Shown here: positions 56,716 to 64,000 of the stretch, piece after piece
Numbering within the stretch: position 1 is the stretch's first letter
Layout of the letters: every line of letters starts with the position of its first letter
From: Pacificibacter marinus
Lineage (GTDB): Bacteria; Pseudomonadota; Alphaproteobacteria; Rhodobacterales; Rhodobacteraceae
Reading direction: 5' to 3'
Assembly (NCBI RefSeq): GCF_900109555.1
Contig: NZ_FNZV01000015.1
Location: 7,064-71,063 of the forward strand
DNA: 64,000 nt
Translations under genes and position numbers: made by a program
Notes under the pieces: model-generated
Seen by the model: only the letters and a program-made list of their open reading frames with translations
Database searches by the model: none
What the model was told of the DNA's origin: nothing

Positions 56716-56740
56716 AAAAAGGGCAACCAGCGGGGTGCCC
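56716..56740 (-). terminator. terminator between the 43-aa gene and bamA
   Basis: On the minus strand GGGCACCCC pairs with GGTTGCCC (plus-strand arms 56732-56740 and 56721-56728, with one mismatch), followed by five T (plus 56720-56716). It ends transcription from the small membrane-protein gene before bamA. Confidence 0.7.
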
Positions 56741-56839
56741 TAGCTCTTTCAGCGTTATCTTAGTGGTATAGCGTGCAACATAAACATCACCCAACGTCAG
56801 TTGAGCATCTCTTTTGCGATGTGTTTGGATGCTACGGGT

Positions 56840-56971
56840 CTATAAAAATAGATTACCAAACATGGAACCAACAACAAGTGCGACGGCGATAGTCGCACCG
56901 TATAAAAGGCGATCCCAGTTCAAACTGGCCAGCATAGAAATGCTGTTATAACTCGCTATGATTGCTGTCAT
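56840..56971 (-). CDS. 43-aa single-pass membrane protein
   Basis: ATG 56971 follows GTGAGGTC on the minus strand. The peptide begins MTAIIASYNSISMLASLNWD and ends in one hydrophobic helix (LYGATIAVALVVGSMFGNLF). It has its own terminator-like hairpin 100 bp after its stop. It is a real-looking small gene inserted between rseP and bamA. Function is unknown. Confidence 0.65.
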   Translation of the reverse strand: MTAIIASYNSISMLASLNWDRLLYGATIAVALVVGSMFGNLFL

Positions 56972-57104
56972 GATTGACCTCACTCTACATATAGACGTGG
57001 TTTCGAGGAAAACTCTTTGAGGAATATTCCCCAAAAAACACACATCCAGTAAAATTTTATATTTACCTTAAAAATATAATTAACAAAAAATTATGGCAAG
57101 AATG

Positions 57105-57126
57105 GGGCCGCAGCACGCGGCGGCCC
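57105..57126 (-). terminator. GC-rich hairpin downstream of rseP
   Basis: GGGCCGC (57105-57111) pairs with GCGGCCC (57120-57126) over an 8-nt loop. On the minus strand a T-rich run begins about 14 nt later. It lies 69 bp after the rseP stop and may end the dxr-rseP transcript. Confidence 0.45.
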
Positions 57127-57194
57127 TATAATCTTGAATGAGTATTGTACATCAAACTGGCCCAATGGGACGCCTGCGAACCGCTGATTGTGCT

Positions 57195-58526
57195 TTATTT
57201 ACAGAACAGATCGCTGGACAGCCCCAGAACCATAATAGACAAAATAACAGCCATACCGATCATCATCATTAGGTTGACAGCGCGGTCGGGCAAAGGCTTA
57301 CCGCGTATCGCTTCATAGGCGTAGAACACCAGATGCCCGCCATCTAAAACAGGGATTGGAAATAGGTTCAGCATCCCAATGGCGGTGGAAATCAGCGCAA
57401 TATTGCCAATGTAATCACCTAAAGTTGGTGCGCTGCCTACGAATTGCGCCATGCCAATCGCGCCGGACATGTTGCAGGTGGAAATGGCCCCCGTGATCAT
57501 GTGACCGATGGCAGACACAGACATGGTGATGATGCCCCACACTTGGCGTGCAGACGTTGTGACAGCGTCCCAAAACGGCAAAGTTTCCGTGGCAGGGCTA
57601 AAGAAAAATCCGCCGCTGATACCAATCAACCAACGGGTTTCAAACCCGCCGTCAGGCAATGGCAAATCACGTGGCAAAGCTGCGATCGTCACGTCAAAGG
57701 TTTCGCCCGCGCGCCAGACGCTCAGCACCATATCAGCGCCGTTTTTTGCCTTAACAGCCTCTTGCAGGTCCAAAAACGTTGGCAGCTGAGTACCATCGAT
57801 GGCGGTGATGACGTCGCCCACCTCAATCCCCGCGCGTCGTGCAGCAGATTTCACTGAAACATCCGATACAAGCACAGGATGCGGGTGCGATGCATTGACT
57901 GTGACGCGGTCGCCATCACGCAGCACAGTATAACTGAGCACAGCTTTACGCGGTAAATCGTTGATGAATGACCCGAGATTGGCCACATCAGGCACGTCTT
58001 GACCTTCAATACTCAGAATTTCATCGCCAGTCATAAGGTCCATCTGTACAGGTACAGGCGTGATTTTATCCACGATCAAACGATCCTGAACCTGTCCGTA
58101 AAACAGCATGAGGCATATGAAAATCAAAAAAGAAAAGATGAAATTGAACACAGGACCAGCGGCCACAGTCAACGTGCGCGCCCAAAGTGGCGCACCGTGC
58201 ATCGTGTGACGGCGATCATTTTCGGGCATGTTTTCAACGCTAGAAGGATCTGGCGCAGAGGCCGCATTGGCATCACCAGAAAATTTCACATAGCCCCCCA
58301 AAGGGATGGCCGCGATTTGCCACACCGTACCGCGTTTGTCCGTGCGCTGATATAAGGGTTTGCCAAATCCAAGCGAGAACACATCCGCTTTGATACCGCA
58401 CCACCGCCCAACAATATAATGGCCGTATTCATGGATCGCGACGATAATCGACAAAGCGATGATGAACACCACTGTTGTAAAAAGACCGTTGCCGAATAGG
58501 GAAAAAAGACTGCTCATCGTATCCAT
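57195..58526 (-). CDS. rseP: site-2 membrane protease RseP/MmpA
   Basis: This 443-aa intramembrane zinc protease has the active-site motif AIHEYGHYIVG, a PDZ segment (VKSAARRAGIEVGDVITAID) and NLFPIPVLDGGHLVF with the third zinc ligand Asp. It cleaves membrane anti-sigma factors or signal peptides in stress and cell-cycle signalling. The start is ATG 58526; ATG 58517 is also possible. It follows dxr after 41 bp. Confidence 0.94.
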   Translation of the reverse strand: MDTMSSLFSLFGNGLFTTVVFIIALSIIVAIHEYGHYIVGRWCGIKADVFSLGFGKPLYQRTDKRGTVWQIAAIPLGGYVKFSGDANAASAPDPSSVENMPENDRRHTMHGAPLWARTLTVAAGPVFNFIFSFLIFICLMLFYGQVQDRLIVDKITPVPVQMDLMTGDEILSIEGQDVPDVANLGSFINDLPRKAVLSYTVLRDGDRVTVNASHPHPVLVSDVSVKSAARRAGIEVGDVITAIDGTQLPTFLDLQEAVKAKNGADMVLSVWRAGETFDVTIAALPRDLPLPDGGFETRWLIGISGGFFFSPATETLPFWDAVTTSARQVWGIITMSVSAIGHMITGAISTCNMSGAIGMAQFVGSAPTLGDYIGNIALISTAIGMLNLFPIPVLDGGHLVFYAYEAIRGKPLPDRAVNLMMMIGMAVILSIMVLGLSSDLFCK

Positions 58527-58567
58527 ACGTCCTGTTTTATCATCGTCTTATTACGGTTTTATTTATT

Positions 58568-59746
58568 TTAAAGCGTCGTACGCACAGCATCTGCACGTTT
58601 ACGTGCCTCATCATCAGCGTCATACACGGTTTCAAGCGACATTTGGACCTTTGATCGGCCCAAATCGGGTGACATTTGCGCGAGCACACGTTCAACAACC
58701 ACGGCCATATCAGTAAAACCGATCTGCCCCGCGATAAACATATCCAAAGCCGCTTCTTTGGCGGCGTTGAATACAGCGCCCGCCAATCCGCCCGTATCCA
58801 TCACCTCGCGCGCAAGGCGCAGCGCGGGGAAACGTGTGTCATCGGGGGCTTCAAATTGCAATGATCCCAGCTTGACTAAGTCAAGACGCTCAACAGGCAA
58901 ATCGCGGCGCTCAGGCCAATGCAGCGCATACCCGATGGCGTGACGCATATCGGGCATGCCCATGTGGGCCATCAAAGCCCCGTCTTTAAATCCGACAAGC
59001 GCATGAATGTACGATCCGGGATGGATGATGACTTCGATTTGATCAGGATTGAGACCAAAGTATTCTTTAGTTTCAATGACCTCTAATGCTTTATTAAACA
59101 TGGATGCAGAATCAATAGTGATCCTTTGCCCCATGTCCCACGACGGGTGTTTGCCCGCCTGCGCCAAGGTCGCGCCCTTAAGCTGCTCTGCGCTCCAGTT
59201 GCGAAACGGCCCGCCTGAGGCGGTGATAATCACCCGTTCAACTTCGCAAATACGTTCGCCAACGAGCGCTTGAAACACAGCGGAATGTTCAGAATCCACC
59301 GGCAAAATCCGTGCCCCGTGCTTTGCTGCCTCGGCCAATAAAAGCGGGCCCGCAGTGACAAGGCTTTCTTTGTTCGCCAATGCCAGACAGGTGCCGTGTT
59401 TGAGTGCTTCAAACCCAGGGGCAAGCCCCGCAGCGCCGACAATCGCGGACATGATCCAATCTGCAGGGCGCGCCGCAGCCTCGATCAAGGCCGCCTGCCC
59501 TGCGGCAGTTTCAATCCCCGTGCCAGCAAGCGCATCACGCAACTCAGGTAGGTGACTTTCATAAGCGGTGACGGCAATTTGCGCCCCCAAAGCGCGGGCG
59601 TCTTTGGCGAGCTGCGCGATATTCGCCCCACCTGTCAGCGCCACAACATTATAGGCCGCTTGGTCACGTTTGATCAGATCAATCGTTGACTGCCCGATTG
59701 AACCTGTAGCTCCAAAAATAGAAATGCGTTTCAAATGGCGCCTCAC
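58568..59746 (-). CDS. dxr: 1-deoxy-D-xylulose-5-phosphate reductoisomerase
   Basis: This 392-aa enzyme makes MEP, the first committed product of the non-mevalonate isoprenoid pathway, using NADPH. It has ISIFGATGSIGQSTIDL, the family ALANKESLVTAGPLL, LPVDSEHSAVFQAL, TASGGPFRNWS and KHPSWDMGQRITIDSASMFN. Its start overlaps cdsA by four bases. It sits in uppS-cdsA-dxr-rseP. Confidence 0.95.
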   Translation of the reverse strand: MRRHLKRISIFGATGSIGQSTIDLIKRDQAAYNVVALTGGANIAQLAKDARALGAQIAVTAYESHLPELRDALAGTGIETAAGQAALIEAAARPADWIMSAIVGAAGLAPGFEALKHGTCLALANKESLVTAGPLLLAEAAKHGARILPVDSEHSAVFQALVGERICEVERVIITASGGPFRNWSAEQLKGATLAQAGKHPSWDMGQRITIDSASMFNKALEVIETKEYFGLNPDQIEVIIHPGSYIHALVGFKDGALMAHMGMPDMRHAIGYALHWPERRDLPVERLDLVKLGSLQFEAPDDTRFPALRLAREVMDTGGLAGAVFNAAKEAALDMFIAGQIGFTDMAVVVERVLAQMSPDLGRSKVQMSLETVYDADDEARKRADAVRTTL

Positions 59747-60447
59747 ATGATCAGTCGCAAGAGAAACAACACAGCACCGACCGCAAGCAAGGCATCAAAG
59801 CGGTCCAAAACGCCGCCATGGCCGGGGATGATATTCGAGCTGTCTTTGACCCCCATCCGGCGCTTAAGCGCGCTTTGTGCGATGTCACCCAATTGCGAAG
59901 CAAACGACAGCAGTACAGAAAATACGACGATCATCACGCCTTGCAAAACGCCGATGTGCATCCCTTGCATCAAGACCGCGACAACGGTTGCAACCAATGC
60001 GGCTCCAACCCAGCCACCGATGACGCCAGACCATGTTTTTTTAGGGCTCACACTTGGCCAAAATTTCTTACCGCCCACAGAGCGCCCAACGAAATACCCC
60101 ATCGTGTCTGTCGCCACGACAAGCGCTATAATGTAGAACAATCCTGCGGGACCAGTCATTATAGACAGCCCCCAAAGCCCAACAAGCCCCAGAATAAACA
60201 AGACAAAATACGCAGCGAGCGCATAAAAATCTTTGATCACAAGACCGTCGTCTGTGTGGGATTTATGGCGGGCCATGTTGTAAAATTCCCAACATCCAAT
60301 GATCGCCATCACCGATAAAAGCATTTCAAACGCTGTGTGACCAGCCAAGATGACCAGCACACCAACGACCAGCATCACCAGCGCAGAGACCATGCGCGGC
60401 CCCAAATCACGCCAGTTGCGTGCAGGTTTTACGGGGGTGTCCGTCAT
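59743..60447 (-). CDS. cdsA: phosphatidate cytidylyltransferase
   Basis: This 234-aa membrane enzyme makes CDP-diacylglycerol for phospholipid synthesis. It has several hydrophobic helices and the signature SALKRRMGVKDSSN, then IIPGHGGVLDRFD. It is shorter than the 280-aa E. coli enzyme, as usual in this group. It overlaps uppS and dxr by four bases each. Confidence 0.94.
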   Translation of the reverse strand: MTDTPVKPARNWRDLGPRMVSALVMLVVGVLVILAGHTAFEMLLSVMAIIGCWEFYNMARHKSHTDDGLVIKDFYALAAYFVLFILGLVGLWGLSIMTGPAGLFYIIALVVATDTMGYFVGRSVGGKKFWPSVSPKKTWSGVIGGWVGAALVATVVAVLMQGMHIGVLQGVMIVVFSVLLSFASQLGDIAQSALKRRMGVKDSSNIIPGHGGVLDRFDALLAVGAVLFLLRLIM

Positions 60448-61160
60448 GGCTTCAATCCGCCAAATCTGCGATCACGGGCAGCGTAGCGATCGGTGCACTC
60501 GGCAAAGACATCTTTGGTAAAATCAGGCCACAGCGTGTCGATGAATTCATATTCGGCATAGGCCGATTGCCAGAGCAAAAAGTTAGAAATACGCGCTTCG
60601 CCAGAGGTGCGGATCACCAAATCGGGATCGGGCAACACACGGGTGTCGAGATAGCGCGTCAGTGTGGTTTCGTCGACCGTTTCAGCGTCCAGATTGCCCA
60701 AAGACACATCTCTCGCCAATTCTTTTACAGCACGGGCCACTTCGTCGCGCCCTCCATAGTTCAGCGCGATGGTAAGGTGCACGTTTTCATTCATGGATGT
60801 CGTTTCTTCTAGACTATCCATAAGTTTAATCAATTTGCTGTCCAAGCGCGGGCGGTCGCCAATAAAACGCACACGCACGCCCTCTTTGACCAAATCTTTC
60901 ATCTCGCTGGAAATATAGCGCCGAAACAACGACATCAGACCAGAGACTTCGGTTTGGGTGCGTTTCCAGTTTTCAGTCGAAAAGGCAAAAATCGTTAAGT
61001 ATTTGACGCCCAAACTCGGACAGGCCCGCACGATTTCTTTGACCCGCTTGGCCCCTGCGTGATGCCCAAAAAGACGCGGCTTGCCCTTTAACTGGGCCCA
61101 ACGGCCATTGCCATCCATGATAATGGCGACATGTTTTGGACCGGATTGGCAGTCGGGCAT
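60444..61160 (-). CDS. uppS: undecaprenyl diphosphate synthase (cis-prenyltransferase)
   Basis: This 238-aa enzyme makes the C55 carrier for peptidoglycan and LPS. It has the catalytic Asp in HVAIIMDGNGRWA, FGHHAGAKRVKEIV, FAFSTENWKR and IRTSGEARISNFLLWQSA. ATG 61160 (MPDCQSGPKH) follows AAGGAGAT; a longer frame to 61253 is not needed. It starts the uppS-cdsA-dxr-rseP series. Confidence 0.94.
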   Translation of the reverse strand: MPDCQSGPKHVAIIMDGNGRWAQLKGKPRLFGHHAGAKRVKEIVRACPSLGVKYLTIFAFSTENWKRTQTEVSGLMSLFRRYISSEMKDLVKEGVRVRFIGDRPRLDSKLIKLMDSLEETTSMNENVHLTIALNYGGRDEVARAVKELARDVSLGNLDAETVDETTLTRYLDTRVLPDPDLVIRTSGEARISNFLLWQSAYAEYEFIDTLWPDFTKDVFAECTDRYAARDRRFGGLKP

Positions 61161-61283
61161 GAACCTAAATCTCCTTAAACGGTCCGAATGGAAAGCGCAT
61201 AACGCGCAGGGCAAGGCCGATTGGACCAAGCCCTTACGCGATCTGTAAAACAATCTATCGCGGGCGATACAGTGATAAAAATG

Positions 61284-61847
61284 CTAAACCTGCATGATCT
61301 CAGATTGCTTATTTTCAAGCGTTTCATCCACCTTTTTGATATGGGTATTGGTCATATCTTGGACTTCTTCTTCCCAAATCTTTTGATCATCTTCAGACAT
61401 GCCATCGTTTTTGGCTTTCTTGATCTGATCCATCCCGTCACGGCGAATGTTGCGAATAGACACGCGTGCGCTTTCCGCATAGCCAGCGGCCACTTTGGTC
61501 AATTCACGGCGACGCTCTTCGTTCAACTCAGGAATGGGTAGCATGATAATCGTGCCGTTCAGCTGTGGATTGATGCCCAGACCACTTTCGCGGATGGCTT
61601 TTTCAACTTTGCCCACAAGACCCTTGTCCCACACGTTGATCGTAACCATGCGAGGTTCGGGGACGTTCACAGTACCAACTTGGTTGATCGGCGTCATAGA
61701 ACCGTAAGCGTCAACCATAATAGGCTCAAGCATGGACCCAGATCCACGTCCGGTGCGCAAGGACGCAAGTTCAACGCGCAGATTGGCAATCGCGCCGTCC
61801 ATACGTTTGGACAGATCATCGGTGTCGAGTAGAAAGTCATCTGACAT
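61284..61847 (-). CDS. frr: ribosome recycling factor
   Basis: This 187-aa protein releases ribosomes after termination with EF-G. It has [39 protein letters not shown] and the C-terminal helix region ending in [14 protein letters not shown]. Length is normal. It lies 81 bp after pyrH and 123 bp before uppS on the same strand. Confidence 0.96.
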   Translation of the reverse strand: MSDDFLLDTDDLSKRMDGAIANLRVELASLRTGRGSGSMLEPIMVDAYGSMTPINQVGTVNVPEPRMVTINVWDKGLVGKVEKAIRESGLGINPQLNGTIIMLPIPELNEERRRELTKVAAGYAESARVSIRNIRRDGMDQIKKAKNDGMSEDDQKIWEEEVQDMTNTHIKKVDETLENKQSEIMQV

Positions 61848-61928
61848 GGGGTGTTCCCTTGGTCTTAGTCTATAAAAGCACTGGCAAAGTTTGAAACCCT
61901 GCCAGCGTGTTGTACTCTTATATCTGTA

Positions 61929-62663
61929 TCAATTGACGATTGTATAGGTGCCTTCGCCCGCCAAAATCCCTTTGAAGCCGCCAGGCTCGTCCAGAGAAAA
62001 GACAATAATCGGCAAATCGTTGTCCCGCGCCAGTGCGATTGCAGAGGCATCCATCACATTCAAATGCTGAGCGAGAACTTCGTCGTAGGTGACTTTGTCA
62101 TAGCGTTTGGCATCATCGTGCTTGGCGGGATCTTTGTCGTAAACGCCATCCACTTTGGTGCCTTTAAAGATCGCTTCGCAGGCCATTTCATTGGCACGCA
62201 ATGTGGCGGCCGTGTCTGTGGTGAAATAGGGATTGCCCGTACCAGCAGCAAAAATACACACGCGACCTTTTTCCAAGTGACGCACCGCACGGCGGCGAAT
62301 GTAGGGTTCGGCCACTTCATTCATCGTAATGGCGGAAATCACGCGGGTGTGGATGCCCAAGTCTTCCATCGCGGCCTGCATTCCCAGCGCATTCATCACT
62401 GTGGCCAACATGCCCATGTAATCGGCAGTGGTGCGTTCCATCCCTTGTGCAGACCCTTGCAGCCCGCGAAAAATATTGCCGCCACCGATGACCATACAAA
62501 TTTCGACACCCATGTCGTGAACAGTTTTCACTTCGCGGGCAATGCGTTCGACGGTGGGCGGGTGCAGGCCAAAGCCTTGATCCCCCATCAGCGCCTCTCC
62601 AGAAATTTTAAGCATCACGCGCTTATATTTCTTGCTGGATTGGCCTTGATCCTGATCGCTCAT
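61929..62663 (-). CDS. pyrH: UMP kinase
   Basis: This 244-aa amino-acid-kinase-family enzyme makes UDP from UMP. It has [46 protein letters not shown] and [16 protein letters not shown]. The start at ATG 62663 ([10 protein letters not shown]) follows AGGGGATACC. Its neighbour upstream is miaA in the opposite direction; rpsB and tsf, often linked, are absent here. Confidence 0.95.
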   Translation of the reverse strand: MSDQDQGQSSKKYKRVMLKISGEALMGDQGFGLHPPTVERIAREVKTVHDMGVEICMVIGGGNIFRGLQGSAQGMERTTADYMGMLATVMNALGMQAAMEDLGIHTRVISAITMNEVAEPYIRRRAVRHLEKGRVCIFAAGTGNPYFTTDTAATLRANEMACEAIFKGTKVDGVYDKDPAKHDDAKRYDKVTYDEVLAQHLNVMDASAIALARDNDLPIIVFSLDEPGGFKGILAGEGTYTIVN

Positions 62664-62817
62664 GAGGTATCCCCTAATGTATCTGCTATTTCGCGCCAAA
62701 ATGCGCCAAAATGCGGCAATATTCAATGACGCCGAGACAAAAAAGACGGCGCATGTCCATAAAACTTACAGGCAGGGAATTTCCCACCTGAATTCATTCC
62801 GACGCAAAGGCCTGTTC

Positions 62818-63726
62818 ATGTCTGTATCCGCTCATGCTTCACATCACCTTGCAGCCCTGTCCCCCGAGCAACCTGTGTTGATTGCGGGGCCAACGGCATC
62901 TGGAAAATCAGCCTTAGCGCTTGAAATTGCCGAAATCCAAGGCGGCGTGATTATCAATGCGGACGCACTGCAAGTCTTTGACAACTGGCGTATTTTAACG
63001 GCGCGCCCGTCAGTTGAGGATGAAATGCAAGCCCCTCATGCGCTTTATGGGCATGTGGATGGTGCCAGCGGCTATTCGGTTGGACACTGGCTGCGCGATG
63101 CGGCGCCTTATCTGACGGGGTCGCAGCGGCCTATTTTTGTCGGCGGAACAGGTCTGTATTTTTCGGCTCTCACCGAAGGTTTGGTGGAAATCCCCCCAAC
63201 CCCAGATCATATTCGTGCAGATGGCAACGCAAGACGCGCGACAGAGGGATCACACGCAGGATTATTGGCCGATCTAGATACCCAAGACCCTGAAACCGCT
63301 GCAAAAGTCGATCGCCTGAACCCGATGCGGGTGCAGCGCGCGTGGGAAGTTTTGCAAGCAACAGGTCGCGGACTGGCGGCATGGCAAGCGGACACGCCGC
63401 CCCCTGCATTGTCGCTCACAAGCGCGTATCCCATCGTGATGGACGCCGAGAAAGAGTGGCTGAATGATAGAATCGCCCAAAGGTTTCAAATGATGCTGGA
63501 TCAAGGCGCACTGGATGAGGCAAAAGACAATCTGGCAACTTGGGACCCAACTCTGCCCGCATCAAAAGCCATCGGTGCGCCAGAACTCATAAAATATCTG
63601 CAGGGCGATATGACGTTAGAGGCCGCTCAAGAGGCAGCAACCATCGCAACGCGGCAATTTGCCAAACGCCAACGCACTTGGTTTAGGGCACGGATGAAAA
63701 ATTACCACAAGATATCGCTGCCATAA
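62818..63726 (+). CDS. miaA: tRNA dimethylallyltransferase
   Basis: This 302-aa enzyme adds the isopentenyl group to A37 of tRNAs reading UNN codons. It has P-loop [46 protein letters not shown] and a C-terminal [12 protein letters not shown]. The start at ATG 62818 follows AAAGG; the frame extends further upstream only by chance. It is divergent from pyrH. Confidence 0.94.
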   Translation: MSVSAHASHHLAALSPEQPVLIAGPTASGKSALALEIAEIQGGVIINADALQVFDNWRILTARPSVEDEMQAPHALYGHVDGASGYSVGHWLRDAAPYLTGSQRPIFVGGTGLYFSALTEGLVEIPPTPDHIRADGNARRATEGSHAGLLADLDTQDPETAAKVDRLNPMRVQRAWEVLQATGRGLAAWQADTPPPALSLTSAYPIVMDAEKEWLNDRIAQRFQMMLDQGALDEAKDNLATWDPTLPASKAIGAPELIKYLQGDMTLEAAQEAATIATRQFAKRQRTWFRARMKNYHKISLP

Positions 63727-63787
63727 CAAGGTATTGCGGATCCGGGCAAAAGTCACATATACTATTGTTTTTAAAGACAAAATATTA

Positions 63788-63815
63788 TTGACCTGCGCCC
63801 TTCAAGGTCTAAACT
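63788..63815 (+). promoter_or_regulatory. putative sigma-70 promoter
   Basis: TTGACC (63788-63793) and TAAACT (63810-63815) are separated by 16 bp and lie 38 bp upstream of the last gene's start codon. This is a reasonable -35/-10 pair by eye only. Confidence 0.35.
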
Positions 63816-63852
63816 AAGTTGAACACAAAACAGCAGGCTCGCAGCGTCCCTT

Positions 63853-64000
63853 ATGACGAATAAAATTTTCAATTCCCCTCCACTTGGCACGCTCGCGGCA
63901 CAAAAACGCCCTGCGGCCAATAAGCCACGCGCGCAGGCAAACATCGTGACCGAGATTCCAATGCCGCCCGCTTACCGTGTTGATCCTTTAGCGCGCATGA
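63853..64000 (+). CDS. N-terminus of an unidentified protein (partial)
   Basis: A frame starting at ATG 63853 stays open to the window edge (49 codons). The N-terminus is basic and Pro/Ala-rich (LGTLAAQKRPAANKPRAQ). No family is recognised from this fragment and the ribosome site is weak. It runs the same way as miaA, 126 bp downstream. Confidence 0.45.
   Translation, partial: MTNKIFNSPPLGTLAAQKRPAANKPRAQANIVTEIPMPPAYRVDPLARM

Overview
The window comes from an alphaproteobacterium, most likely a Roseobacter-group member of the Rhodobacterales with moderate GC. The evidence is a CtrA regulator next to its partner SciP, folate-dependent TrmFO, LpxI in the lipid A pathway, a GluQ/HisI/RecG/LigA core, and gene orders pyrH-frr-uppS-cdsA-dxr-rseP and bamA-ompH-fabZ-lpxA-lpxI-lpxB. 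Genus and species cannot be fixed from the sequence alone.

Positions 1-9,900 are accessory DNA. They hold the integrase end of a mobile element (57-aa ORF, AlpA-like protein, tyrosine recombinase) followed by four alternating TTTCCCACTTT repeats; an outer-membrane beta-barrel protein; a patch of decayed genes (Nudix remnant, IS110 remnant); a guanidine-II riboswitch in front of a Gdx-type SMR exporter and an ACT-domain protein; a membrane-bound LytTR regulator, a matching tandem LytTR site, and a secreted delta-class carbonic anhydrase; and a divergent VOC protein/LysR pair.

Positions 9,900-18,773 form an AI-2 (autoinducer-2) uptake and processing cluster. lsrA-C-D-B and a class II aldolase run leftward; lsrR-lsrK-lsrG run rightward; the divergent promoter carries several TGTTC-type half-sites. 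No lsrF is present. A CHASE/PAS histidine kinase follows.

Positions 22,201-33,171 form a catabolic island: an AraC regulator, a five-gene branched-chain-amino-acid-type (HAAT) ABC importer, an aromatic-aldehyde-type dehydrogenase, an SDR, a cupin of the 2,4'-dihydroxyacetophenone dioxygenase type, an IclR regulator and a ThDP enzyme. The most economical reading is import and side-chain cleavage of an aromatic hydroxyketone, possibly lignin-derived, but the substrate is inferred.

Positions 33,172-34,019 hold two small ORFs of uncertain status and tRNA-Leu(CAA). From 34,176 to the end the DNA is core chromosome: YpfJ-type metallopeptidase, a DedA-like protein, dsbB, gyrA, trmFO, gluQ, hisI, an IscU-like scaffold, recG, ligA, ctrA, sciP, mnmA, the lipid A/outer-membrane block, the isoprenoid/phospholipid block, frr, pyrH and miaA. 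Small membrane-protein genes (40 and 43 aa), a possible structured RNA beside the first of them, and several perfect inverted repeats near ctrA, sciP and mnmA also lie in this half.
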